Shown: positions 9,167-17,646, counted from the first letter of the stretch. The stretch is 38,915 nt of DNA from Burkholderiales bacterium (GCA_947377275.1 CANCFV010000021.1:1-38915), one strand, 5' to 3'. Translations and numbers: made by a program. Notes: generated by a model not told the origin, from the letters alone.

Positions 9167-10402
9167 ATGACACGTTTGACACGCCCCACACCGCAGCCGC
9201 AGCTCCCCCCAGCCACGCGCCGCCAATGCCTGCTGACGCTGGGGGCCTGGGCAGCGTCAACCGCCGGTGCGCGCCCAGCCCAGGCGGCTGGGGTCGCATC
9301 ATCTGTGGCGTCAACTTCGGCATCACCTGCTGCCGCACTGGCCGCATCACCCAGTACCGCACCGCGCATCCCACCGGCCCACGTCGACCCCGGCCACACC
9401 TTGCGCTTCCCGCAGGACTTCGGCGCCCACCCCGCCTTGCGCACCGAGTGGTGGTACCTCACCGGCAAATTGCAGGCGGCGGGACCGAAGGGCGGTGCGG
9501 CGCGCACCTTCGGCTTCCAGGTCACCTTCTTTCGCTCGCGGGTGGACGCGGCCGCCGACAGCCGCAGCGCCTTTGCGGCCAAGCAACTGGTGTTCGCGCA
9601 CACGGCCTTGACCGACCTGCAGGGCCAGCGCCTGCTGCACGACCAGCGCGCCGCGCGCACCGGCTTTGGCCTGGCCGATGCCACCGAGGGCGACACCCAC
9701 GTGCACCTGCGCGACTGGACCTTGCAGCGCAGCGGCCCGGCCGACCGCAGCACCTACGCCACCCGCGTCCAAGCCCGCGAACACACGCTCGACCTGCGCT
9801 GCGTGCAGACCCAGCCGGTGCTGCTGCAAGGCGAGGGCGGCTTTTCGCGCAAGGGCCCGCAGCTGGCGCAGGCCAGCCACTACTACTCGCAACCGCAGCT
9901 GGCCGTGCAAGGCACGCTCACGCTGCAAGGCCAAGCCATGGCGGTACAAGGCAGCGCCTGGCTCGACCACGAATGGAGCGAAGCCCTGTTGGATGCCGAT
10001 GCCGTGGGCTGGGACTGGATCGGCATGAACCTGCAAGACGGCAGCGCCTTGACGGCCTTTAGGCTGCGCCACCGCAACGGCAGCACCTTGTGGAGTGGCG
10101 GCAGCCTGCGCCGCCCCGGTCAAGTGCCGCGCGCCTTTGCCAATGGCGAGGTGCGCTTCACGCCCGGCCGCGCCTGGACCAGCCCGGCCACGCAAGCGCG
10201 CTACCCGGTCCAGTGGCAGGTTGATGTCCCTGGCGCACGCTACACGGTGCACGCCCTGCTCGACAACCAGGAGCTCGACAGCCGCCAGAGCACCGGCAGC
10301 GTCTATTGGGAAGGCCTGAGCGAGCTGCGCGACGAGAAAGGCCAAGCGATTGGGCGCGGCTACCTCGAGATGACCGGCTACGCCAGCCCGCTTCAACTCT
10401 GA
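9167..10402 (+). CDS. AttH-like exported lipocalin/calycin protein (COG5621-type predicted secreted hydrolase)
   Basis: A 411-aa protein with a Tat-type signal (Arg18-Arg19 in TRRQCLLTL, then a hydrophobic stretch and an Ala-rich cleavage region), so it is probably exported folded. The mature part has the family hallmarks: GHTLRFPQDFG, the TEWWYLTG block near residues 93-100 and WLDHEWSE near 265. Related proteins (AttH, NE1406-like DUF2006, CrtC-like hydratases) form two lipocalin-like barrels and are thought to handle lipids or other hydrophobic molecules. The gene follows the ATPase and double-FtsX permease by 7 nt, so they act together. No enzymatic activity can be claimed from sequence. 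Confidence 0.87.
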   Translation: MTRLTRPTPQPQLPPATRRQCLLTLGAWAASTAGARPAQAAGVASSVASTSASPAAALAASPSTAPRIPPAHVDPGHTLRFPQDFGAHPALRTEWWYLTGKLQAAGPKGGAARTFGFQVTFFRSRVDAAADSRSAFAAKQLVFAHTALTDLQGQRLLHDQRAARTGFGLADATEGDTHVHLRDWTLQRSGPADRSTYATRVQAREHTLDLRCVQTQPVLLQGEGGFSRKGPQLAQASHYYSQPQLAVQGTLTLQGQAMAVQGSAWLDHEWSEALLDADAVGWDWIGMNLQDGSALTAFRLRHRNGSTLWSGGSLRRPGQVPRAFANGEVRFTPGRAWTSPATQARYPVQWQVDVPGARYTVHALLDNQELDSRQSTGSVYWEGLSELRDEKGQAIGRGYLEMTGYASPLQL

Positions 10403-10508
10403 GACACCTTGGGCGGCCTGCCTAATGAATCGCTTTTGCCTCGTTTTTGACGGGTCGTGACAAAGCGCACAGGGCTAACACGGGCTTGCGTGATGCAGTG
10501 CACATCTC

Positions 10509-10519
10509 TCACACTGTGA
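10509..10519. promoter_or_regulatory. Short palindrome upstream of the small membrane protein
   Basis: TCACACTGTGA is a perfect 5+1+5 palindrome, 42 bases before the ATG at 10562. It could bind a dimeric regulator, but palindromes this short also arise by chance, and no convincing -35/-10 pair is visible nearby. Confidence 0.25.
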
Positions 10520-10561
10520 ACACACCGCGTGTCAGCAACGTGCTCACCCCAAGGAGGCAAG

Positions 10562-10852
10562 ATGACCGTGTCAAAAGGTTTGAATCCGGCGCAAAGCGCC
10601 ACCCGCATCCGCCGCCGCATGCGCTGGCTGGCCGGCGGCGCGGCCCTGGCGTCCGGCCTGGCCGGGCTGGTGGCATTGGAAGGCGCGCACCTGGTGCCTG
10701 GCGCCATGCTGCTGCTGGGCAGCGGCGTCATGGCCAAGTCGGCCCTGTGGGGCCTCAACCGCCGGCGCTTCGCCCCATTCGATGCAAGGTCTGCCTTGCT
10801 TGCGCCACGCAGGCCGCACGTTCAAGCTCCGTCATCGTCGACCAAGCTTTGA
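10562..10852 (+). CDS. Small hypothetical membrane protein
   Basis: A 96-aa protein I do not recognise. The start is well supported by a perfect AAGGAGG at 10551-10557, four bases before the ATG. A basic N-terminus (RIRRRMR near residues 15-21) precedes two hydrophobic segments, roughly 23-37 and 44-60. The basic tail after residue 64 would be cytoplasmic if both segments cross the membrane. Its last 98 nt overlap the DUF1289 gene on the other strand. No operon partner is seen; AttH is 160 bp upstream. Confidence 0.68.
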   Translation: MTVSKGLNPAQSATRIRRRMRWLAGGAALASGLAGLVALEGAHLVPGAMLLLGSGVMAKSALWGLNRRRFAPFDARSALLAPRRPHVQAPSSSTKL

Positions 10853-10973
10853 TGTCGTCCAGCGTGCGGCCACAGCCCACGCAGACGTCGTCTTCATCGA
10901 GCGTGCACATGCGCACGCAAGGGCTGGGAGTGGGCAAGGCCTGATCGCCCCCCTGGTCAGCCCACTCAGGCAT
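10755..10973 (-). CDS. DUF1289 family small Cys-rich protein
   Basis: A 72-aa protein with the DUF1289 pattern SPCVRMC...CVGCGRT: Cys19, Cys23, Cys31 and Cys34, followed by the family's Trp (IKAWSTM) and the RQTL segment. The four cysteines probably bind a metal, but the function of the family is not established. ATG 10973 overlaps the stop of the upstream acuI-like gene by 8 nt (ATGCCTGA), indicating translational coupling. A start at 10991 would intrude further into that gene. Its 3' end overlaps the convergent small membrane protein gene by 98 nt. Confidence 0.85.
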   Translation of the reverse strand: MPEWADQGGDQALPTPSPCVRMCTLDEDDVCVGCGRTLDDIKAWSTMTELERAACVAQARQTLHRMGRSAGG

Positions 10974-11949
10974 TGACGTCCACCACCACACGACCGCGCA
11001 CCTGACCGTCCAGCAATCGCTGTGCGGTCTCTATCGCTTGGCCCAGGCCGATCTCATGCGTGATCAGGGCCAGCTTGCCCACGTCCAGGTCTTGGCCCAG
11101 ACGCTGCCAGGCTTGCAGGCGGTCGGCGCGCGGGCACATCACGCTGTCGATGCCAGCCAGGGTCACGCCGCGCAAGATGAAGGGCGCCACCGACGCGGGC
11201 AGGTCCATGCCACCGGCCAGACCACAGGCCGTGACCACGCCGCGGTACTTGGTTTGCGCACACACATTGGCCAGCGTGTGGCTGCCCACGGTGTCCACGG
11301 CACCCGCCCAGCGCTCTTTGGCCAGGGGCTTGCCCGCGTTGGCAAAGTCGGCACGCGCCAAGACCTCGCTGGCGCCCAGCTGCTTGAGGTAGTCGGCCTC
11401 TTGGGCGCGGCCCGTCACGGCCACCACGGTGTAGCCCAGCTTGGCCAGCACGGCCACGGCCACGCTGCCCACGCCACCGGTGGCACCAGTCACGATGACC
11501 TCGCCCTTGTCGGGTGTGACGCCATGGCGCTCGAGGGCCAATACGCACAGCATGGCCGTGTAGCCCGCAGTGCCAATGGCCATGGCCTGTGCGGGCGTGA
11601 AGGCCTGGGGCAATGGCACCAACCAGTCGCCATTGACGCGGGCGCGCTGCGCCAGGCCACCCCAATGGGTTTCACCCACACCCCAGCCATTGAGCACCAC
11701 GGCGTCGCCCACGGCCACATCGGGGTGCGAGCTGGACTCGACCGTGCCGGCAAAGTCAATGCCCGGCACCATCGGGAACTTGCGCACCACGGGGGACTTG
11801 CCCGTGATGGCCAGGCCGTCTTTGTAGTTCAGGGTCGAGTGGCTCACGCGCACCGTGACGTTGCCCTCGGGCAGCTGTGCGTCGTCGATCTCACGCAGGG
11901 ACGCGCGGTAACCTTGCTCGTCCTTGTCAATGAGGATGCCCTTGAACAT
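10966..11949 (-). CDS. acuI: Acrylyl-CoA reductase / YhdH-family quinone oxidoreductase
   Basis: A 327-aa medium-chain dehydrogenase/reductase without zinc-site cysteines. It has the YhdH/AcuI signature [15 protein letters not shown] (36-50), GIDFAGTV (63-70) and the NADPH motif TGATGGVGS (154-162). Family members reduce acrylyl-CoA to propionyl-CoA with NADPH, which detoxifies acrylate, and some reduce other activated double bonds. Length and sequence agree throughout. A minus-strand TATATT (11990-11985) could be its -10, though no matching -35 is seen. It is co-transcribed with the DUF1289 gene. The symbol follows family resemblance; substrate preference is not provable here. Confidence 0.87.
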   Translation of the reverse strand: MFKGILIDKDEQGYRASLREIDDAQLPEGNVTVRVSHSTLNYKDGLAITGKSPVVRKFPMVPGIDFAGTVESSSHPDVAVGDAVVLNGWGVGETHWGGLAQRARVNGDWLVPLPQAFTPAQAMAIGTAGYTAMLCVLALERHGVTPDKGEVIVTGATGGVGSVAVAVLAKLGYTVVAVTGRAQEADYLKQLGASEVLARADFANAGKPLAKERWAGAVDTVGSHTLANVCAQTKYRGVVTACGLAGGMDLPASVAPFILRGVTLAGIDSVMCPRADRLQAWQRLGQDLDVGKLALITHEIGLGQAIETAQRLLDGQVRGRVVVDVNA

Positions 11950-12041
11950 GTTTGGCCTTTCAGGTGGGGTGGTGGTTTGTCACCAATATAGCCCGAGCAG
12001 GCCATGGCTGGCTTGCCAAGGCCCAAGGGGCTCTGAAGCCC

Positions 12042-12710
12042 TCAGTCCTGACCGTATCGGGGTGAACGAGGCCCCGCCAACAAACCATTGTTGCCGCCTG
12101 CGGTCAACAAGCGGTTGGCGGCGACGCCGGCTATCGGGTGGCTGGTGTCGCTGACGCTGTGGATGATTTGCTGGACCACGGCGGTCACCAAAGCCCCGAT
12201 CAAACCACCTTGGTTGCCGCCCTGGTTCTCGGCACTGGAAGCCGAAGCCGAGCCATTCCACAACGTGGCGCCGGTCTTGAGGTCCACCAGCTTGGCGTTC
12301 AGCGTCACCACCACCGTGCTGCTGAGCACCGTGTAAGTGGCGCCATAGCGGTTGATGCTCATGTACAGGGCCGCATCGGCACCGAAAATTTCCTGGAGCT
12401 TGGCAGGCGGTACGCCCTGGATGTCTGCGGGCTGGGTCAAGCCGTTTTGCTTGAAGGTCTCGGCCACCAAGGTGACAGGCATCACGTAATACCCAGACTC
12501 AGCCAAAGGGCGGGTCACTTGCGCAAACACGCTGTTGACGGCATTGACCTCGGGCGATTGGTTCAAAGGCGGCAGCACCAAGATGGACCTGGGCTTGCTG
12601 GCCCGCAGGGCGGTGTAGTCATAGGGTGTGGGAGGTGACACGCAGCCAGCCATCACGGCCACGGCGCCGGTCAACAAGGCCAGCTTGCACACACGGAACA
12701 GGTTCAACAT
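12042..12710 (-). CDS. DUF799 / GNA1162-family outer-membrane lipoprotein
   Basis: A 222-aa protein with a lipoprotein signal ending in VMAGC (Cys23). The body matches DUF799 proteins, including the ILVLPPLNQSPEV block near 44-56 and the GADAALYMSI block near 120. Relatives include the meningococcal surface lipoprotein GNA1162, and the fold resembles TolB/CsgG-type periplasmic domains. ATG 12710 is chosen because it starts the lipoprotein signal; the open frame further upstream runs through the preceding gene. It is the last of three consecutive lipoprotein genes (CsgG-like, DUF4810, DUF799), a conserved trio probably forming an envelope complex. Confidence 0.87.
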   Translation of the reverse strand: MLNLFRVCKLALLTGAVAVMAGCVSPPTPYDYTALRASKPRSILVLPPLNQSPEVNAVNSVFAQVTRPLAESGYYVMPVTLVAETFKQNGLTQPADIQGVPPAKLQEIFGADAALYMSINRYGATYTVLSSTVVVTLNAKLVDLKTGATLWNGSASASSAENQGGNQGGLIGALVTAVVQQIIHSVSDTSHPIAGVAANRLLTAGGNNGLLAGPRSPRYGQD

Positions 12711-12718
12711 CGATGGCC

Positions 12719-13099
12719 TCACTTGACGGTTTTGACTTTGTTCGTGGACAGGAGGAAGTCGATGTACGGCTTGGACTCCGGAAAGAGCGTTTGCTCGGTG
12801 CGCCACGACTGCACGGCCTGGTCGTCCTTGCCCAAGGCCAGGTACAGCAGCCCCATGTGGGCATGGAAGCCCGGGGGCACATGGCCATCGGTCGAGCGAA
12901 TCTCTTGCAGATCCTCTTCCATCGCGGCCAACTGCTCTTGGGGGCCCTTGCCCTGGCCCTTGAAGTGCTCGTAGACCTGGGCTTGGTAGCTGCCCCAGTC
13001 GTACAAAGGTGGGTTGCGGTTGGCGCAACCCGTGGTGAAGGCGCAGGCCAATGCCACCGCCAGCAGGCCCAAAGTCCTGCGGTTCAAAACAGCGTTCAT
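12719..13099 (-). CDS. DUF4810 lipoprotein
   Basis: A 126-aa protein with a lipoprotein signal (hydrophobic residues 10-21, then TTGC with Cys25). The mature part contains the family's PPLYDWGSYQAQVYEHFK and a TPR-like helical pair (GLLYLALGKDDQAVQSW). Such proteins accompany CsgG-like and DUF799 lipoproteins and are presumed adaptors of one complex. The stop lies 8 nt before the DUF799 start. ATG 13099 is preferred over 13288 because it begins the signal peptide. Confidence 0.86.
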   Translation of the reverse strand: MNAVLNRRTLGLLAVALACAFTTGCANRNPPLYDWGSYQAQVYEHFKGQGKGPQEQLAAMEEDLQEIRSTDGHVPPGFHAHMGLLYLALGKDDQAVQSWRTEQTLFPESKPYIDFLLSTNKVKTVK

Positions 13100-13160
13100 G
13101 ATCAAAACTTCAATGGAGGATGAGGGGCTCACCGAGCGAGCAGCGACACAACAAGCGCGC

Positions 13161-13841
13161 TCACGGCGCCGGCTTGAGGGCGCCTGCATCAATGGCCGCA
13201 GCCAGGCGCTCGACGGCTTCGCGGATGGCCATGTCCAACACCTTGCCATTGAGGGTGGAGTCGTAGCTGGCCGTGCCGCCAAATCCAATCACCTCACGGT
13301 TGGACAAGCTGTACTCCGCCGCACCCTGGGTGGAATACACCACCTCAGAGGTGGTGATGTTGACGATGTTCAGGCTGACCTTGGCGTAAGCAATCTGCTC
13401 TTTGCCTCGGCCCAGAAGGCCAAACAACTGGTGATCGCCCACTTCCTTGCGGCCAAACTCGGTGACGTCACCCGTGACCACATAGTCAGCGCCCTTGACG
13501 GCCTGGGCTTTGCCCTTGAAGCCTGCTTCCTGCTTGATTTCTTGCAGGTTGTCTCGGTCCAGCACATTGAAGCGGTTGGTTTGCTGCAAGTGCGTGATCA
13601 GGATGGTTTTGGCTTGGCCGCCCAAGCGGTCGACGCCGTCAGAGAACACGCCACGCATGTAGCTGGAGCGGTTGTCGAACTTACCCACGGCGATGGGCGC
13701 GCGGGGCCCGACGTAGGGGCGCGATGCGCTTTCAACCTGCTGTATCGCCACAGAACGCGAGCTCTCGGTGGCACAACCGGCCACACTGAGCAGCACCACC
13801 GTGGCCGCAGCCAGGCCAGAGAAGGAACGAGACAACACCAT
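13161..13841 (-). CDS. CsgG/HfaB-family lipoprotein
   Basis: A 226-aa lipoprotein with lipobox SVAGC (Cys23). The CsgG-type core is visible: VGKFDNRSS near 52-60, GGQAKTILITHL, NRFNVLDRDNLQEI, and GADYVVTGDVTEF. CsgG itself forms the curli secretion pore, but these shorter relatives (HfaB-like) occur without curli genes, and none are seen here. It is first of the trio with DUF4810 and DUF799, so a role in assembling or anchoring an envelope structure is likely. AGGAG lies about 8 nt before the ATG, and a 20-bp hairpin-forming repeat lies 19-38 nt upstream. Confidence 0.88.
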   Translation of the reverse strand: MVLSRSFSGLAAATVVLLSVAGCATESSRSVAIQQVESASRPYVGPRAPIAVGKFDNRSSYMRGVFSDGVDRLGGQAKTILITHLQQTNRFNVLDRDNLQEIKQEAGFKGKAQAVKGADYVVTGDVTEFGRKEVGDHQLFGLLGRGKEQIAYAKVSLNIVNITTSEVVYSTQGAAEYSLSNREVIGFGGTASYDSTLNGKVLDMAIREAVERLAAAIDAGALKPAP

Positions 13842-13859
13842 GGACGAACTCCTGAATTA

Positions 13860-13879
13860 CTTGCGTGGGTCAACGCAAG
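13860..13879. promoter_or_regulatory. Inverted repeat upstream of the CsgG-like lipoprotein operon
   Basis: CTTGCGT (13860-13866) and ACGCAAG (13873-13879) are perfect 7-bp arms around a 6-bp spacer, 19 bases before the minus-strand ATG at 13841. It could be an operator or a 5'-UTR stem-loop upstream of the ribosome-binding site. Confidence 0.5.
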
Positions 13880-13976
13880 CACTCTAGCCCATGCGGTGAG
13901 CCTGACCGGCCGCCAGACGCGTTGCCGGTGACCATGCGATATCGGCCATTCGTCTCAATGTGAAGCTCGATTGCGG

Positions 13977-14429
13977 TCAAGCCGTCGGCGTTTTCGTCGT
14001 CAGGCGCGCCATGAAACTGGCCGGCGGCGGCGACACCTTGCCCGCACGCTCGCCGGGTCCGCCCAAAAACACCACGCCCGTTTTGCCGCGTGCGACTTCG
14101 CGGCCCGAAGCCTTGTCGCACAAGCGAAAGACCAGGTCGAAGCCGTACTTGTTGAAGTCGTCGGGCAGCATGTCGACCTGCATGGTCTCGCCATAAAAGG
14201 CCTCGGACTTGTACTGCGCCAGCATGTCGCCCACCACGATGGACTGCCCGTCGATGTCCATCTCGCCGGCGTAGCCCAGCCACCTGAAAAACCGCACCCG
14301 CGCCTCGGACACCAGCGTGAGCAACTGGGCGTTGTCGAGGTGACCGCCCTGGTTGACGTGGCTGATGTAGATGGGGATGTCGGTCGAGAAAATGAACTGC
14401 TCGGGCAGCTCAAACTGGATGCGGGCCAT
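13977..14429 (-). CDS. 4HBT-like (hotdog-fold) acyl-CoA thioesterase
   Basis: A 150-aa hotdog-fold protein. The segment ISHVNQGGHLDNAQLLTLVSEAR (22-44) corresponds to the 4-hydroxybenzoyl-CoA thioesterase family's first strand and long helix, and later strands (YKSEAFYGETMQVDM) follow the family pattern. Members hydrolyse acyl-CoA or acyl-ACP thioesters; this substrate is unknown. It is a single gene between the lipoprotein trio and the MFS gene, 59 bp after the MFS stop on the same strand. A TATGAT (14466-14461, minus) may be its -10. There is no obvious Shine-Dalgarno sequence. Confidence 0.84.
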   Translation of the reverse strand: MARIQFELPEQFIFSTDIPIYISHVNQGGHLDNAQLLTLVSEARVRFFRWLGYAGEMDIDGQSIVVGDMLAQYKSEAFYGETMQVDMLPDDFNKYGFDLVFRLCDKASGREVARGKTGVVFLGGPGERAGKVSPPPASFMARLTTKTPTA

Positions 14430-14488
14430 GGCTCAAAGGGATCTTGGTAAAAACCCTTAGATCATAGACCCAGAGCCTCAACCGCGCC

Positions 14489-15826
14489 TCACACCACCCG
14501 ATGCCAAGCTTGGCTCACCCTGGCGTTGGTGGGGTGGCGGTCCAGCCAAAACACCAAGGCCAGCACCCCGGCCACCGACAGCAGCGTGCCCAACACAAAG
14601 GCCGGCGCGTAGCCAAAAGCATCGCCCACCATGCCGCCCACGATGCCACCCAGGCTGCCCACGGCCACGCCGGCGCTGGCCAGCAAGGTGTAGTCGGTGC
14701 CGGCATGGGCCGGGTCGGCCGCGTCCATCATCAGCGAGTACAAAGCCACCGAAGCCATGGTGCCCACGATGCCTTCCACCACCGTGGCCACCCACAACAG
14801 TGGCGCGCCGCCCAGGTGCAAGGCCGCTGCCACATAGATGCAAAAGCCTGCCGCCTGGGCCAGCCCACTGATCAACAGGGCCGAGCGCCGCCCCACGCGC
14901 AGCATCAGCCAGCCGCCCATCGCTGCGCCCAACAAGCTGGTGCCCGAGCCGACCACGCCTTTCATGAGCGCGATGGTTTCGCGGCTCATGCCATGGTCCC
15001 GGATGAAAGGGGTGACCAAGCCGCTGACCATCTGGTCGCCAAAGCGGTAGCAAAAAATCAAGGCCGTCAGGGCCAACAGACCCGGCTGCAGCGCACGGTG
15101 CAGCCAGGCCATGGCCAAGGCTTTGCCACGCGGTGGCTGCAGCAGGGCGGGCACCTGGGCCGGGTGACCTGAGGCGTGCGCCGCTGCCTTGGCCGCATTC
15201 CGCAAGCCAGGCACGGCAGGCTCGGCTGCATCTTCAGGGACGTGCGGCGGCGGCTCTGCCATGCGCCACACCGGCACGGTGCTCAAAGCGAGCAAAGCGG
15301 CCATGCACAAGAAGGTGACGGGCCAGCTGGTGCGGGCCGACAGCCACAACAAGAGCCCACCGCCCAGGATCATGCCCAGCCGATAGGCGCCCACCTGGAT
15401 CGCATTGGCCACGCCGCGCTGCTGCGCATTGAGCAGGCGCACGGCCAGCCCGTCGGTGGCGATGTCTTGGGTGGCGGCCACCAGGTTGAACAAGAACACG
15501 GCCACCATCAAGGCGATGCTGCCCACCTGGAAGTCGAGCCAGGCCATGCCCACGGCCATGGCACAAGCGACGAACTGCGTGCTCAGCAACCAGCCGCGCC
15601 GCGAGCCGGTGTGGTCCACCACCGGAGCCCACAAGAACTTGATGGCCCAAGGCAGGGCCAAGAACTGCAAGAAGCCAATCGCCGTGAGCGACCAGCCAGC
15701 CTCGCGCATCAGCACCGGCAGCGCCAGGCTGAAAAACCCATAGGGGATGCCTTGGGCCGTGTACAGCGCCAGCAGCAAAGGCAGGTGGGGGGTGGACGCC
15801 AGCGAGGCGCGAGGCAGGGCGATCAC
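14489..15826 (-). CDS. MFS transporter, AmpG-like (muropeptide permease family)
   Basis: A 445-aa integral membrane protein with about 12 predicted helices. The N-terminal YTAQGIPYGFF block, WAIKFLWAPVVD and the DIATDGLAVRLL segment near residue 125 are hallmarks of the AmpG/PAT branch of the major facilitator superfamily. AmpG imports GlcNAc-anhydroMurNAc peptides for wall recycling, but substrate cannot be assigned with certainty. The start is GTG at 15826, overlapping the MazG stop by 4 nt (GTGA). It ends a chain of four genes each overlapping the next by 4 nt, so all are co-translated. Confidence 0.85.
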   Translation of the reverse strand: MIALPRASLASTPHLPLLLALYTAQGIPYGFFSLALPVLMREAGWSLTAIGFLQFLALPWAIKFLWAPVVDHTGSRRGWLLSTQFVACAMAVGMAWLDFQVGSIALMVAVFLFNLVAATQDIATDGLAVRLLNAQQRGVANAIQVGAYRLGMILGGGLLLWLSARTSWPVTFLCMAALLALSTVPVWRMAEPPPHVPEDAAEPAVPGLRNAAKAAAHASGHPAQVPALLQPPRGKALAMAWLHRALQPGLLALTALIFCYRFGDQMVSGLVTPFIRDHGMSRETIALMKGVVGSGTSLLGAAMGGWLMLRVGRRSALLISGLAQAAGFCIYVAAALHLGGAPLLWVATVVEGIVGTMASVALYSLMMDAADPAHAGTDYTLLASAGVAVGSLGGIVGGMVGDAFGYAPAFVLGTLLSVAGVLALVFWLDRHPTNARVSQAWHRVV

Positions 15827-16164
15827 AACGAGGTCCCTTTGGGTGGGAAACGCCCCTCATTGATGGCCATCTTCTCGTTGGCCGCCTGCATCAAGTCCAC
15901 ACCCAAAGCAGTGGACAGCTGGACCAGGTAGAGCAACACGTCGGCCATCTCGTGAGCCACGGCCTGTTTTTGCTCGGGGCCCAATTCGCGGCTCTGCGCT
16001 TCGGTCATCCACTGGAAAGGCTCCAGCAACTCAGCGGCTTCGACGATGAGGGCCGAGGCCAGGTTCTTGGGCGAGTGAAACGGGCCCCACTGGCGGGCGT
16101 CGGCAAAGTGCTGCAAGCGCGTGGCCAGCTCGGCCAGGGTCTGCGGGGCGGGCGTGTGGTTCAT
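15823..16164 (-). CDS. MazG-like nucleotide pyrophosphohydrolase
   Basis: A 113-aa single-domain all-alpha NTP pyrophosphatase. The magnesium-binding motif is visible as EAAE (Glu42, Glu45) and EMAD (Glu72, Asp75) in VEAAELLEPFQW and AHEMADVLLYL. Relatives hydrolyse dCTP or other, often damaged, nucleotides to monophosphate and pyrophosphate. ATG 16164 overlaps the stop of the DUF2145 gene (ATGA), and its own stop overlaps the MFS start (GTGA). Confidence 0.9.
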   Translation of the reverse strand: MNHTPAPQTLAELATRLQHFADARQWGPFHSPKNLASALIVEAAELLEPFQWMTEAQSRELGPEQKQAVAHEMADVLLYLVQLSTALGVDLMQAANEKMAINEGRFPPKGTSL

Positions 16165-17138
16165 GGTGTGCTCAAGGGGATCACGGTGTCGCCTTCGCCG
16201 GGCACACAGCCTTCGGCCACGGCGTCCCAGCCGCGGTGGATGAGCATGTGCGCGTCGGTGTGGCACAGCTCAACGCGGGTGGCACCGCTCACGCGGCGGT
16301 GAACAAAGGCCTCGATCGAAGCGGGCATGCTGACCCGAAAGTGCTTGGCTTGCAAGTCGGCATCGGGGTGGTCGTCGCGGTGCACAAAGGGCACCAGGGC
16401 GCTGGCCCACATCAGGGCGCGCCAGCCCACGTCCACCACGGTGGGCTCGTAAGCCTGGTCTTGCAACCACGCTTGGGCCTGGGCGCGCACCCCACCGCCA
16501 CCATCGCGCTCGACCTCGACCACCGGCGGCAGGCGGCCCCATGCGCTGGCGATGAGCTCCATCACCCACTGGTTGCAGTTCTGATAGCGCTGGCTGAAGG
16601 GGTAGGCATTGGCGCTGTACTGGCCCGAAAGCACGCTCAGGGCCTGTGGCTTGTCGAGTGCGGCACGGGCCAAGGCGGTGGACTCGGCCTCGGGCATGAA
16701 CACCAGCGAGACATAGCCCACCCGAGGGTCGTCGGTGCCCAACAAGAAGCCCGAGATGCCCTGGTCGAACACCCGGGGCTGGCCTTCGTCACAGGCGTAA
16801 TACAGCTGGCGCACCGACCAAGGCGCGGTGTCGTTGTCTTGCAAGCTGATGCCAGCGTGCGAGTAGCGCAGACCAAACCAGCCCAGGTCAAGGCCCGAGC
16901 GGGCGATCAAAGCCGCCGGCTGACCCGCACGCTGCAGCTCGCCTTTGACCAAGGCGGCAAAACGAAAGATCTTGTCTTGCTGTGTGGGCGTGAGCTTGGC
17001 CTGGCGGTCGCACAGGCTGAGCGAGCCGGCGTGGGCCGCGGGCGCTGAGGCCAGCAGCCCAGCGGCCACCACCATCAGGCCAGCCGCAGCGCCGGCCGAA
17101 GCCGAACACCGCACCGGCCCAGGACGCCCAAGGCTCAA
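16161..17138 (-). CDS. DUF2145 family exported protein
   Basis: A 325-aa protein with an N-terminal signal peptide (hydrophobic 19-31, AHA cleavage near residue 37). The body matches DUF2145: the SLCDRQAKLT block, SHAGISL, and QNCNQWVMELIASAWG, where Cys, Asn and His residues suggest an NlpC/P60-like or lipoprotein-type catalytic site. That last point is inference; no activity is established. The start is TTG at 17138, overlapping the upstream stop by 4 nt (TTGA). It sits in a four-gene overlapping chain, so expression is linked to MazG and the MFS transporter. Confidence 0.82.
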   Translation of the reverse strand: MSLGRPGPVRCSASAGAAAGLMVVAAGLLASAPAAHAGSLSLCDRQAKLTPTQQDKIFRFAALVKGELQRAGQPAALIARSGLDLGWFGLRYSHAGISLQDNDTAPWSVRQLYYACDEGQPRVFDQGISGFLLGTDDPRVGYVSLVFMPEAESTALARAALDKPQALSVLSGQYSANAYPFSQRYQNCNQWVMELIASAWGRLPPVVEVERDGGGGVRAQAQAWLQDQAYEPTVVDVGWRALMWASALVPFVHRDDHPDADLQAKHFRVSMPASIEAFVHRRVSGATRVELCHTDAHMLIHRGWDAVAEGCVPGEGDTVIPLSTP

Positions 17139-17605
17139 AGCAGCACCGGTTTGACCGACAGCTCGCGGTACCAGGCGTCGTCCAACACCAGGAAGAAGGC
17201 CTTGCGCGTGTCAGCAGCGGCGAACTCAACGCCATAAGGGCGGTTGTGCGCGGCCAGCACCTGGCCCTCGGCCACGCCATGCGCGTCCACGGCCTTTTGC
17301 GGCACGGTCAGGAAGTACTCGCCCTCGGGCGTGGCCTGCTGGGCCACGGCCTGCAGCTTGAGGCGGACCATGCCGGGCTGGTCGGCCAGGGTCGCCACCT
17401 CGATGACTTTGTAGTCGCCATCGGCCACCTTATCGTCGCCCGAGACGCTCTGGCTCGACTTCTTCAGCGAGGTCGACACGCTGCCCACGGCGGTGCTGAT
17501 GCTGTCAGAAATCGAGGTGGAGATGGTGGTGCCGGCCAGGGCCGGGCTGGCTGCGCCAGCCAGCAACAAGGCGGCGAGGGTTGCGCGGGTGCGGAATGTG
17601 ATCAT
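17135..17605 (-). CDS. Hypothetical exported protein (Ser/Thr-rich N-terminus)
   Basis: A 156-aa protein with a clear Sec signal peptide (ALA cleavage near residue 24), followed by a Ser/Thr-rich stretch (STSISDSISTAVGSVSTSLK) and a C-terminal domain of about 90 residues. I do not recognise the family. It precedes DUF2145, its stop overlapping that TTG start, and the two are probably made together in the periplasm. ATG 17605 is chosen because it begins the signal peptide. The gene begins 41 bp after the small ferredoxin. Confidence 0.8.
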   Translation of the reverse strand: MITFRTRATLAALLLAGAASPALAGTTISTSISDSISTAVGSVSTSLKKSSQSVSGDDKVADGDYKVIEVATLADQPGMVRLKLQAVAQQATPEGEYFLTVPQKAVDAHGVAEGQVLAAHNRPYGVEFAAADTRKAFFLVLDDAWYRELSVKPVLL

Positions 17606-17646
17606 GGAAGTCACCCTGGTGATGGGGTTGAAACAGGGCCTCCACC

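Noticed and set aside
7783-9753. 656-codon open frame on the minus strand opposite the FtsX permease and AttH gene
   Set aside because: Low-complexity Arg/Ala/Gln/His composition with no motifs; it is an antisense shadow of a well-supported high-GC gene.
10403-10450. Possible terminator after the AttH-like gene (GGGCGGCCTGCC then scattered T residues)
   Set aside because: The stem is short with a G-T wobble and there is no continuous T-run.
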